A DNA stretch of 13,307 nucleotides, taken from assembly GCA_002436485.1 (NCBI GenBank), contig DJMK01000016.1, positions 1 to 13,307 of the forward strand. The letters are read 5' to 3'. Origin of the DNA: Proteobacteria bacterium UBA6492. Lineage in GTDB: Bacteria > Pseudomonadota > Gammaproteobacteria > UBA6429 > Thiohalophilaceae. Made by a program: the position numbers and the translations under genes. The notes below the pieces were generated by a model. That model was not told where the DNA came from. It did no database searches and saw only the letters and a list, made by a program, of their open reading frames with translations. The number at the start of each line of letters is the position of its first letter. The first letter of the stretch is position 1. This document shows positions 7,351 through 13,307 of the stretch, piece after piece.

Positions 7351-7619
7351 GCAGAATCCTTGTAATTATGATTAAAAAAAAGCTAACCCAATCAAGTGGT
7401 TAAATCACGACCAATGGTAGGGCTCGAAGGCGCGTATGATCAGCTTTTTCTCTAAGAAAATCAAGGAAATCCCCTGTTTGAAGCAGGCTAAATTGCAGAA
7501 AATGACTGTATAAACAACAGCTTGTGCACCAAAGGTGAGCAGCAATTTGAAATAGTTCAAGCAATTACCTAATCTGGTCGATGCTATTAGCAGGCCCCAA
7601 TAACTTTATTAAATAGAAA
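7351..7619. promoter_or_regulatory. divergent intergenic region between pdhA and the NTF2-like gene
   Basis: This 269-base, AT-rich non-coding gap must hold promoters for the pdh unit (- strand) and probably for the NTF2-like/fumC unit (+ strand). I see no strong sigma70 promoter. For +, TTGAAA (7547-7552) and TAATCT (7570-7575) are 17 bases apart, but the -10 is poor. For -, TTGATT is followed 19 bases later by CATAAT, which is also weak. Other structure is a dyad TTGAA-ATAG-TTCAA (7547-7560) bracketed by direct repeats AGCAATT (7541-7547 and 7560-7566), and a hairpin CCTGTTTGAAGCAGG without a T run. No RNA gene is apparent. Confidence 0.5.
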
Positions 7620-8042
7620 ATGAGCGCTGTAAATCAACACGTTATCGCCGAGCAAACCATTCATGCCTGGTGCATGGACATGACCGAGTCTGTCCAGCAA
7701 CAAGACCTGGACAGGCATATGAAACTGATCTCGGAGAAAATAAGCCTCTATGGTCTGCCGGGAAACAATATGATTGACTACGCAGGCTGGCGTGCGCGAC
7801 GTAAATACGAGTTCGAGAACCAGGAACTGCTGGTACTAAACTACCGTAACATGCGTCTTATCAACTCATCAGATCGACGAATAAGGTTCAATGTCATCGA
7901 GACAATGGTCGGCAAAGATGGCAAAATGGTCACTCTCGACAAAAACATTGTGCTGGAAAATGAGTCGGATGGACAATGGCGTGTCGTTGAAGAAAACATA
8001 AATAGCTGGCAAGTGAAAAAAATAAATCTCGCAAACCTCTAA
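7620..8042 (+). CDS. small NTF2/SnoaL-like fold protein, function unknown
   Basis: This 140-residue protein has no signal peptide or membrane segment. An N-terminal helical part (AEQTIHAWCMDMTESVQQQDLDRHMKLIS) is followed by ISLYGLPGNNMIDYAGWRARRKYEF and a strand-rich half ending in DGQWRVVEENINSWQV. That layout is typical of NTF2-like (SnoaL/DUF4440) cone-barrel proteins, a fold used by enzymes and ligand-binding domains alike, so no reaction can be assigned. The family call rests on overall pattern, not on a decisive motif. The ATG at 7620 has no recognisable Shine-Dalgarno. An in-frame ATG at 7674 is equally unsupported, so the start is uncertain. The stop is only six bases before fumC, which suggests cotranscription and perhaps translational coupling. 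Confidence 0.7.
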   Translation: MSAVNQHVIAEQTIHAWCMDMTESVQQQDLDRHMKLISEKISLYGLPGNNMIDYAGWRARRKYEFENQELLVLNYRNMRLINSSDRRIRFNVIETMVGKDGKMVTLDKNIVLENESDGQWRVVEENINSWQVKKINLANL

Positions 8043-8048
8043 TCGTTA

Positions 8049-9434
8049 ATGACAGACAAAAAGTTCAGGGTGGAACGCGACAGCATGGGAGAGCTGAGTG
8101 TCCCGATTGATGCACTTTACGGTGCACAGACCCAACGAGCGATTGATAATTTCCCGATAAGCCATATTCCGATGCCGCGCGCATTCATTCGTGCGCTCGC
8201 CCTGGTTAAATCATGCTGTGCCAAGGCCAACCATTCGCTAGGACTGCTGGATGAACAAATCGGTGCTGCCATTCAACAAGCAGCCGAGGCCATCGCCAAT
8301 GGCACGCATGATGAACAGTTTCCGGTGGATGTGTTCCAGACAGGTTCCGGCACCAGCAGTAACATGAATATCAATGAAGTGATTGCCTCACTGGCATCGG
8401 AACAACTTGGCAAACCGGTTCACCCTAACGATCACGTCAATATGAGCCAGAGTTCCAACGATGTGATACCCACGGTAATCCATGTCAGTGCCTGCCTGGA
8501 AATTGAGGAAACACTGCTGCCTGCGCTCGGCCATCTCACCGACATCCTTGAACAACGCAGCAAAGAATTACAGGACACGGCCAAAACCGGACGTACGCAT
8601 CTCATGGATGCCATGCCCGTTACGCTGGGACAGGAACTGGCTACGTGGGCCAGCCAGATTAAACAGGGAATGTACCGTATACAGGCATCGCTGACGCGCA
8701 TGCGCGCCCTGCCGCAAGGTGGTACGGCCGTTGGTACCGGCGTCAATGCGCATGAAGAGTTTGGCAAACTGGTGGCCAATGCACTCAAGGCCCGAACCGG
8801 CTTTGCCTTTACTACGATGGAGAACGTGTTTGTCGGCCTGGCCAGCCAGGATACGGCCGTTGAAATGAGTGGCCAGTTGAAAGCACTGGCGGTATCTCTG
8901 ATGAAAATTTCCAATGACTTGCGCTGGATGAATTCAGGTCCACTTGCAGGGCTGGCGGAGATTGCCTTACCGGCCCTGCAACCGGGCAGCTCAATCATGC
9001 CTGGCAAAGTTAACCCGGTGATACCGGAAGCCGTTGCCATGGTCTGTGCGCAAGTAATTGGTAATGACACCACCATCACTGTAGCCGGTCAGTCAGGCAA
9101 TTTTCAGCTGAATGTTATGTTACCGGTGATAGCTCATAACCTGTTGCAAAGTATCGAGTTACTTTCCAATGCATCACGCCAGCTTAGCGACAAGGCGATT
9201 GCCGGCTTCACGGTTAACGAGGACAACATTCAACAGGCACTCGATAAGAACCCCATCCTGGTCACGGCACTCAACCGGGTGATTGGTTATGAAAAAGGTG
9301 CTGACATCGCCAAGAAAGCCTACCAACAAAAGCGTCCGATTCTTGAGGTTGCCCTTGAAGATACCGACCTGGATGAAAAAACTTTACGCGAATTGCTGGA
9401 CCCGGGAAAGCTCACCCGTGGAGGCATTGATTAG
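8049..9434 (+). CDS. fumC: class II fumarate hydratase
   Basis: FumC interconverts fumarate and malate in the TCA cycle without an iron-sulfur cluster. The 461 residues are close to the E. coli FumC length. Visible family blocks are ALYGAQTQRA (22-31), TGSGTSSNMNINEV (98-111), SQSSND (143-148), TGRTHLMDAMPVTLGQE with catalytic-site H184, and the superfamily signature GSSIMPGKVNP (313-323) carrying the catalytic serine loop. The C-terminal small domain with GYEKGADIAKKA is intact. The ATG at 8049 begins six bases after the NTF2-like gene and has no clear Shine-Dalgarno of its own. An oxygen-stable fumarase fits an aerobic lifestyle with a PDH complex, and these genes are divergently transcribed from pdhA. 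Confidence 0.96.
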   Translation: MTDKKFRVERDSMGELSVPIDALYGAQTQRAIDNFPISHIPMPRAFIRALALVKSCCAKANHSLGLLDEQIGAAIQQAAEAIANGTHDEQFPVDVFQTGSGTSSNMNINEVIASLASEQLGKPVHPNDHVNMSQSSNDVIPTVIHVSACLEIEETLLPALGHLTDILEQRSKELQDTAKTGRTHLMDAMPVTLGQELATWASQIKQGMYRIQASLTRMRALPQGGTAVGTGVNAHEEFGKLVANALKARTGFAFTTMENVFVGLASQDTAVEMSGQLKALAVSLMKISNDLRWMNSGPLAGLAEIALPALQPGSSIMPGKVNPVIPEAVAMVCAQVIGNDTTITVAGQSGNFQLNVMLPVIAHNLLQSIELLSNASRQLSDKAIAGFTVNEDNIQQALDKNPILVTALNRVIGYEKGADIAKKAYQQKRPILEVALEDTDLDEKTLRELLDPGKLTRGGID

Positions 9435-9508
9435 CGTTTATTTTTTAGCCTGCAATGGGTAGGCAGGTTCAGTCCATTCAAATAGCAACCCTGCATTAAA
9501 AGGCATAA

Positions 9509-9886
9509 ATGTTCACGATTATTAAAACCGTACATGTGCTGTGTGCCATCATTTCGATCAGCGGCTTTTTGTACCGCGGTTATCTCAAATTGACACAGCC
9601 CGCAGCCCTCTCAAAAAAGTGGCTGAAAATTTCTCCGCATATCATCGATACCATACTGCTGGCATCCGGCCTGGTTATGCTGTTCCAGTTACAGTATTAC
9701 CCGAACCAGTATAACTGGATGGCCATTAAATTGATCATGGTCGTCGTGTACATTCTGCTGGGAATCGTTACCTTGCGTTTTGCCCGAAACAAGACACAAA
9801 CATTCGCCGCTTTTATCGCGGCACTACTTTGTTATACTTATATAATATTAATTGCGACAAACAAATCAGCCTGGCCGTTTGCGTAA
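9509..9886 (+). CDS. SirB2-like four-helix membrane protein
   Basis: This 125-residue hydrophobic protein has predicted helices at about residues 1-20, 45-62, 72-90 and 97-116. It matches the SirB family pattern: KTVHVLCAIISISGFLYRG at the N-terminus, PHIIDTILLASGLVML in the second helix, and the closing NKSAWPF. SirB was named as an up-regulator of invasion genes in Salmonella, but the molecular function in other bacteria is not established. The ATG at 9509 is preceded by AAAAGG five bases away. It lies 74 bases after fumC and just before pyrC, so fumC, this gene and pyrC may form one transcript. Confidence 0.85.
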   Translation: MFTIIKTVHVLCAIISISGFLYRGYLKLTQPAALSKKWLKISPHIIDTILLASGLVMLFQLQYYPNQYNWMAIKLIMVVVYILLGIVTLRFARNKTQTFAAFIAALLCYTYIILIATNKSAWPFA

Positions 9887-9910
9887 AGCCACTTGCATGG
9901 AAAATCATTC

Positions 9911-10945
9911 TTGACTTCACTCACTATTAAGCAACCTGACGACTGGCACCTGCATGTGCGGGACGGTGATGTACTTGCAGATGTGGTACCTGATACCGCG
10001 CGTTGTTTCGCGCGCGCTATCATCATGCCAAACCTCAAACCACCTGTTGTGACGACCGAGCAGGCCCTTGCATACCGGCAACGCATTCTGGACGCACTGC
10101 CTGCGAATACCGGCTTTAATCCGCTCATGACCTTGTACCTGACGGACAACACATCGCCCAGCGAAATCAGCACCGCCCGTGACTCGGGCCATGTTCATGC
10201 CGTCAAGTATTATCCGGCCGGCGCGACCACCAATTCCGATGAAGGTGTAACTGATATTGAAAAAACATACTCGGTGCTGGAAAAAATGTCTCAGCTTGGT
10301 ATGCCGTTACTGGTACATGGTGAAGTCACTGATCCGCAGGTGGATATATTTGATCGCGAGAAAATTTTTATCGAGCGCGTATTGCAGCGCGTGATGAAAG
10401 AATTCCCTGAACTCAAGGTTGTGTTTGAACATATTACCACTGCCGATGCCGTTGAATTTGTTTCACATGCGCCTGATAACGTAGCAGCCACCATCACACC
10501 CCACCATTTGCTCTATAACCGCAACGCGATGTTCGTAAAAGGCATACGCCCGCATTATTATTGCCTGCCAGTTTTAAAACGGGAAGAACACCGTCGAGCA
10601 CTTGTCAATGCAGCGACGTCCGGCAACAGCAAGTTCTTTCTCGGTACAGACAGCGCACCACATTCAATAGGCAATAAGGAAACCAGCTGTGGATGCGCAG
10701 GCATTTACAGCTCACATGCGGCAATCGAGCTGTATGCCAGTGTATTTGAAAGCGAAAATGCACTGGCCAAACTCGAGGGTTTTGCCAGCATTCACGGTCC
10801 GGATTTTTACAACTTGCCGGTTAACACCAACACCATCACGCTAGTCAAGCAAGGCTGGCAAGTACCGGCAGAGAAGAAATTTGGAAAGGAAAAACTGGTG
10901 CCGCTGTGCGCCAATGAAACGCTCAACTGGCAACTACAAGCGTAA
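9911..10945 (+). CDS. pyrC: dihydroorotase, PyrC type (TTG start)
   Basis: PyrC catalyses the reversible cyclisation of N-carbamoyl-aspartate to dihydroorotate in pyrimidine synthesis. Counted from the TTG at 9911 it has 344 residues, close to the E. coli enzyme. Zinc ligands are all visible: H13 and H15 in DDWHLHVRDG, the carbamylated lysine K99 in AVKYYPAGATTNS, H136 in LLVHGE, H174 in FEHITT and D247 in GTDSAPH. The block SCGCAG is also typical. No in-frame ATG precedes the HLH motif. TTG at 9911 has GGA (9899-9901) at acceptable spacing and gives MTSLTIKQPDDW, similar to relatives. TTG at 9893 would add six residues and is the alternative. An out-of-frame ATG at 9897 opens a five-codon ORF whose TGA overlaps TTG 9911. 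The SirB-like gene ends 24 bases upstream. Confidence 0.94.
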   Translation: MTSLTIKQPDDWHLHVRDGDVLADVVPDTARCFARAIIMPNLKPPVVTTEQALAYRQRILDALPANTGFNPLMTLYLTDNTSPSEISTARDSGHVHAVKYYPAGATTNSDEGVTDIEKTYSVLEKMSQLGMPLLVHGEVTDPQVDIFDREKIFIERVLQRVMKEFPELKVVFEHITTADAVEFVSHAPDNVAATITPHHLLYNRNAMFVKGIRPHYYCLPVLKREEHRRALVNAATSGNSKFFLGTDSAPHSIGNKETSCGCAGIYSSHAAIELYASVFESENALAKLEGFASIHGPDFYNLPVNTNTITLVKQGWQVPAEKKFGKEKLVPLCANETLNWQLQA

Positions 10946-10958
10946 TTACGCTGCTTCT

Positions 10959-11870
10959 CTAGTAAACAGCCTCCACTTGATATCCTTGCTGCCTGAGCAG
11001 GTTCAGGATTCCGTTCTTTCCAGGCAAATGCAATGCACCCACCGCAATAAATGCGTCACCCTCTGACAACCGGGGTTGCATACGAAGTACCATTGTTCTG
11101 TTTCGATTCTCGATCAAATCCTTTTTAAACACTTCATTGACAGACTGATTTCCCATGGCCAACTGTGAGTCACTAAAGGCGAGCATACCATCAAGATCGC
11201 GCTGCAGGTAAAGCGCAATTAACCTCTCGATGGTTTGTGGTAAATCCTTGTGCCTGGCAATCGCGTCATCAAGAAATGCAATCTGCTGTGCCAGTGTGAG
11301 CCTCTCAAACGTATTGAGTTGTTCATCAATGCTTTCCAATCCATAAGTCGGCAATCCCCTGTCGACTGCCTGTTGATACAGTTGCAAATCAAGAAACAAA
11401 CCACTGCTCGGTTTTGGCATGCTCAACTGGGCGGCAATGGCCCAGGGCTTCATACGCATTGCCATGATTTCAGGCACGCCATGTTGTACCAGCAACTTGA
11501 CACTTTGCTGATAGCGTTGCTGTCCTAGCATGTCCTGTAAACGTTGATCGGCCGGCAACATGGTCTGCAGCTGTGCTTGCAGCATGGTCGAGATATCCAG
11601 TTCCAGTTCAGCGGTAAAACTTTTTGCCCCAGAGAACACCTGCTCTACACGGGCTGGTAAACGGGTGACAGCAGGGTCATCGGAATGAATCGTACCAAGA
11701 AGATAGCTGGCCTTATTGTCATACGGTCGTTGCACTTTCCATAAAGTGCCACGCTCGGCATGAACGGTTAGCGGCAAACAAACCAACAAAATGCTGAAAA
11801 GCCATTTCAGTCTGGCAACATCACCGGCAACTCGCATTGCTATTCTTTTATGAGTGAAAACACTATTCAT
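10959..11870 (-). CDS. TraB/GumN-family secreted protein
   Basis: This 303-residue protein has an N-terminal signal peptide: a basic segment to about residue 22, hydrophobic WLFSILLVCLPLTV and a cleavage site VHA|E at 36-39. The mature part has the two GxxH motifs of the TraB/GumN family: YLLGTIHSDDP (H62) near the start and VGALHLPGKNGIL (H281) near the end, followed by LLRQQGYQVEAVY. Related TIKI proteins are metalloproteases using these motifs, but bacterial members are mostly uncharacterised, so substrate and role are unknown. It should act in the periplasm or at the cell surface. The ATG at 11870 has no Shine-Dalgarno. ATG at 11837 gives a shorter signal peptide and is also plausible. 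It converges on pyrC with a 13-base gap and no visible terminator, and diverges from rnt. Confidence 0.85.
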   Translation of the reverse strand: MNSVFTHKRIAMRVAGDVARLKWLFSILLVCLPLTVHAERGTLWKVQRPYDNKASYLLGTIHSDDPAVTRLPARVEQVFSGAKSFTAELELDISTMLQAQLQTMLPADQRLQDMLGQQRYQQSVKLLVQHGVPEIMAMRMKPWAIAAQLSMPKPSSGLFLDLQLYQQAVDRGLPTYGLESIDEQLNTFERLTLAQQIAFLDDAIARHKDLPQTIERLIALYLQRDLDGMLAFSDSQLAMGNQSVNEVFKKDLIENRNRTMVLRMQPRLSEGDAFIAVGALHLPGKNGILNLLRQQGYQVEAVY

Positions 11871-11907
11871 GGTATTAATTTAACATTCATTTGGTTATCC
11901 TGTGCAG

Positions 11908-12549
11908 ATGCAGGAAGAAGTTTCAGATCTCGAAGTATATTCAATTGCGCAGCGCTTTCGCGGCTATTTACCGGTCGTGATCGATGTCGAAACAGCCGGT
12001 TTTGATGCTAATAAACACGCGTTACTGGAAATCGCTGCTGTCCCTGTCATCCTGGATGAAACTGGAAATCTCAGACCAGGCGCAACGATTGCCTGTCATG
12101 TCAAACCGTTTGAAGGTGCCGAGTTTGATCCCAGGGCACTGGAATTTACCGGTATCGATCCACATCATCCGTTTCGCATGGCAAAAGCCGAAGACGAGGC
12201 ACTGGAGCACGTCTTTCGTCCTATTCGCAAACTGGTCAAACATCAGCAATGTTCGCGTGCCATTCTGGTAGGACACAACCCGTTTTTTGACCTGAGCTTT
12301 TTAAAAGCAGCGATTGATCGCTGCAATATCAAGAAACACCCTTTTCATTCATTCAGCACCTTTGATACCGCGACGCTGGGTGGACTGGCCTATGGACAGA
12401 CTGTACTGGCGCGTGTGGCCATCGCGGCCGGTATTGAATGGGATCCATCACAGGCACATTCAGCCATTTACGATGCAGAAAAGACCGCCGAGTTATTTTG
12501 TAAAATCGTCAACCAGTGGGACAGTGCCATCGGCATTCCGGAAAAATAA
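11908..12549 (+). CDS. rnt: ribonuclease T
   Basis: RNase T is a dimeric DEDD-family 3'-5' exoribonuclease that trims tRNA ends and matures the 3' ends of stable RNAs. From ATG 11908 the protein has 213 residues. All catalytic residues are present: D26 and E28 in VVIDVETAGF, D128 in GHNPFFDLSF, H184 in QAHSAIYD and D189. Each sits exactly three positions after its E. coli counterpart (D23, E25, D125, H181, D186, from memory). The blocks HPFHSFSTFDTATLGGLAYGQTVL and AELFCKIVNQW are also characteristic. A GTG at 11902 is in frame two codons earlier. Neither start has a clear Shine-Dalgarno, and ATG is preferred. The gene is divergent from the TraB-like gene with under 40 bases between them, and ends at a bidirectional terminator. 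Confidence 0.95.
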   Translation: MQEEVSDLEVYSIAQRFRGYLPVVIDVETAGFDANKHALLEIAAVPVILDETGNLRPGATIACHVKPFEGAEFDPRALEFTGIDPHHPFRMAKAEDEALEHVFRPIRKLVKHQQCSRAILVGHNPFFDLSFLKAAIDRCNIKKHPFHSFSTFDTATLGGLAYGQTVLARVAIAAGIEWDPSQAHSAIYDAEKTAELFCKIVNQWDSAIGIPEK

Positions 12550-12574
12550 AAAAGCCCGCAAAAGCGGGCTTTTT
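12549..12574. terminator. bidirectional intrinsic terminator between rnt and grxD
   Basis: An A tract, stem GCCCGC (12554-12559), loop AAAA, stem GCGGGC (12564-12569) and a T run (12570-12574). The A and T tracts pair, giving a U-tract in both directions. It overlaps the last base of the rnt stop codon and lies about 20 bases past the grxD stop. Confidence 0.92.
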
Positions 12575-12593
12575 CAATAATGTATGTTTCTAA

Positions 12594-12917
12594 TCACGCA
12601 GCCGTGTCGACTGCCTGTTCGACCATCGGCTTCAGCTCACCTTTTTGGTACATCTCCAGCGTGATATCACAGCCACCGATGAGTTCACCGTTGACATAAA
12701 TCTGTGGAAAGGTTGGCCAGTTTTGGTAGCGCGGCAGATTTTCAAAAATCTCTGGATCCATCAGCACGTTAACATGCGCAAATTCCTTGCCGCATGACTG
12801 TAATGCCTGGGCCGCACGCATCGAGAAACCACATTGTGGCATCTGTGGAGTGCCTTTCATGAAAATGACTACCGGATTCTCTTTTACAATTTTGTCGATT
12901 CTTTCCAAAACGTCCAT
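12594..12917 (-). CDS. grxD: monothiol glutaredoxin Grx4
   Basis: Grx4 is a CGFS-type glutaredoxin that binds a [2Fe-2S] cluster with glutathione, often with BolA proteins, and acts in Fe-S cluster trafficking and iron sensing. The 107 residues match the family. The N-terminus IDKIVKENPVVIFMKGTP contains the conserved lysine K21 before the C29-G30-F31-S32 motif. The WPTFPQIYVNGELIGGCDI block supplies the cis-proline and the glutathione-binding GG-C-D. The start is ATG at 12917 with Shine-Dalgarno GAGGT seven bases upstream. It converges with rnt on the shared terminator. Its promoter should lie in the 210-base gap upstream, where an AT-rich dyad sits beside a possible -10 (TATACT, - strand, 12960-12965). 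Confidence 0.96.
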   Translation of the reverse strand: MDVLERIDKIVKENPVVIFMKGTPQMPQCGFSMRAAQALQSCGKEFAHVNVLMDPEIFENLPRYQNWPTFPQIYVNGELIGGCDITLEMYQKGELKPMVEQAVDTAA

Positions 12918-12964
12918 TCCTGATACCTCGTTTGATATTGTCTCGTGTCAGCCCGATTCAGTAT

Positions 12965-12984
12965 ATATTAGCCACGACTAATAT
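12965..12984. promoter_or_regulatory. dyad ATATTAG-N6-CTAATAT upstream of grxD, possible operator
   Basis: Perfect 7-base arms (12965-12971 and 12978-12984) flank CCACGA. The dyad begins at the last base of a - strand TATACT (12960-12965), about 45 bases upstream of the grxD start, where a repressor or activator of grxD could bind. No regulator is assigned. It does not match an iron-regulator site I recognise. Confidence 0.35.
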
Positions 12985-13082
12985 GCATTCAGACAGCATA
13001 ATTTTGCAGATTATTTGAGTAGATAAGGGCGGTAAATCCGATTTCAATTGTACGCATCGCAATTTAACCGCTTTGAGCAGAA

Positions 13083-13114
13083 TGTAATTACTCACTATTT
13101 TGTCAGTAATTACA
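13083..13114. promoter_or_regulatory. twin GTAATTAC palindromes in a perfect 10-base inverted repeat
   Basis: TGTAATTACT (13083-13092) and AGTAATTACA (13105-13114) are perfect inverted copies separated by 12 bases. Each contains the self-complementary octamer GTAATTAC, and the two octamer centres are 22 bases apart, about two helical turns. A + strand TTGAGC (13073-13078) and TATTTT (13096-13101) spaced by 17 bases would place one palindrome in the promoter spacer and the other near the start site. This looks like a repressor operator, but the regulated transcript is unclear. A further dyad CAGATA-GT-TATCTG (13113-13126) abuts it. Confidence 0.4.
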
Positions 13115-13127
13115 GATAGTTATCTGA

Positions 13128-13307
13128 CTAGCCCCAACCACCACCGCCAGGCGATTCCAGGCATAAAATATCACCGCTCTCAAGGCTGACAGTGGTCTTC
13201 GGCGGTAACTCATTGCCATTCAATCGGTTACAGCCCAACTGGCCGGGCTGACCGGTTCCCAACCCCCAGGGGCGATGTAGACGGCGCTCGGTCAATAAGG
13301 TCACGGT
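13128..13307 (-). CDS. hydantoinase B/5-oxoprolinase-type protein, C-terminal end only
   Basis: The - strand is open from the right edge to a TAG (13128-13130), giving 59 residues: TVTLLTERRLHRPWGLGTGQ at the start and SLESGDILCLESPGGGGWG at the end. The strand-rich tail with a terminal PGGGGWG is characteristic of the hydantoinase B (HyuB) half of ATP-dependent hydantoinases and 5-oxoprolinases, which open 5-oxoproline or hydantoin rings in the cytosol. The rest of the gene and any HyuA half lie outside the window, so it could also be the end of a fused A-B oxoprolinase. No canonical terminator follows; only small dyads are seen. It is on the same strand as grxD but 210 bases upstream of it. 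Confidence 0.8.
   Translation of the reverse strand, partial: TVTLLTERRLHRPWGLGTGQPGQLGCNRLNGNELPPKTTVSLESGDILCLESPGGGGWG

Noticed and set aside
7473..7490. CCTGTTTGAAGCAGG hairpin in the pdhA upstream gap as a terminator or riboswitch
   Set aside because: It has a six-pair stem with a wobble and no T tract, and no conserved RNA motif is recognised.
8432..9079. - strand ORF of 215 codons opposite fumC
   Set aside because: It is antisense to a fully supported fumC, and its Ser/Arg/Pro-rich translation has no family pattern.
9446..9470. Hairpin CCTGC-N9-GCAGG between fumC and the SirB-like gene as a terminator
   Set aside because: The stem is short and the T-rich stretch precedes it instead of following it, so it is not an intrinsic terminator on either strand.
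11751..11790. Lipoprotein signal in the TraB-like protein (Cys in the hydrophobic core)
   Set aside because: The residues before Cys are LLV, not a lipobox, and a standard cleavage site VHA|E follows shortly after.
13102..13128. GTCAG...CTGAC hairpin after the hydantoinase gene as its terminator
   Set aside because: The pairing is interrupted and no T run follows on the - strand, so it is recorded only as part of a dyad-rich region.

Overview
The window reads as chromosomal DNA of a gammaproteobacterium with moderate GC. I infer this from an RNase T gene (a family largely confined to gammaproteobacteria), an E. coli-type PyrC dihydroorotase, a monothiol Grx4 and a SirB-type membrane protein. 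The neighbourhood argG / pyrC / rnt / grxD also recalls Pseudomonas gene order, from memory and not checked here. I cannot name the genus. No tRNA, rRNA, CRISPR array, insertion sequence or phage gene is visible.

Left edge (1-963, + strand): the 3' end of a DUF2063/HvfC-type gene, then a DoxX-family membrane protein. This pair is the usual tail of MNIO (DUF692) RiPP clusters of the HvfABCD/'bufferin' type, so the precursor peptide and the MNIO enzyme probably lie just upstream of the window. A bidirectional terminator separates this operon from argG.

Pyruvate dehydrogenase block (961-7350, - strand): transcription runs pdhA (E1 alpha), pdhB (E1 beta), one 1018-residue gene fusing a complete E2 (two lipoyl domains, E3-binding domain, acyltransferase) to a complete E3 (dihydrolipoamide dehydrogenase), then argG. 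A whole pyruvate dehydrogenase complex is thus encoded by three genes. The E2-E3 fusion is the most unusual thing in the window. Its acyltransferase motif also has Asn where Asp is usual.

Centre and right (7620-10945, + strand): a small NTF2-like gene, fumC, a SirB-like four-helix membrane protein and pyrC. pyrC has no in-frame ATG before its metal-binding motif and must start at TTG. A secreted TraB/GumN-family protein (- strand) converges on pyrC and diverges from rnt (RNase T, + strand). rnt and grxD (- strand) converge on a second bidirectional terminator. Upstream of grxD is a 210-base gap with several perfect AT-rich dyads, then the last 59 codons of a hydantoinase B/5-oxoprolinase-type gene (- strand), found by translating the right edge by hand.

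Functionally, the PDH complex feeds acetyl-CoA to the TCA cycle, in which FumC acts. ArgG consumes aspartate and releases argininosuccinate, the precursor of fumarate. PyrC makes dihydroorotate for pyrimidines. RNase T and Grx4 are housekeeping functions in RNA maturation and Fe-S handling.
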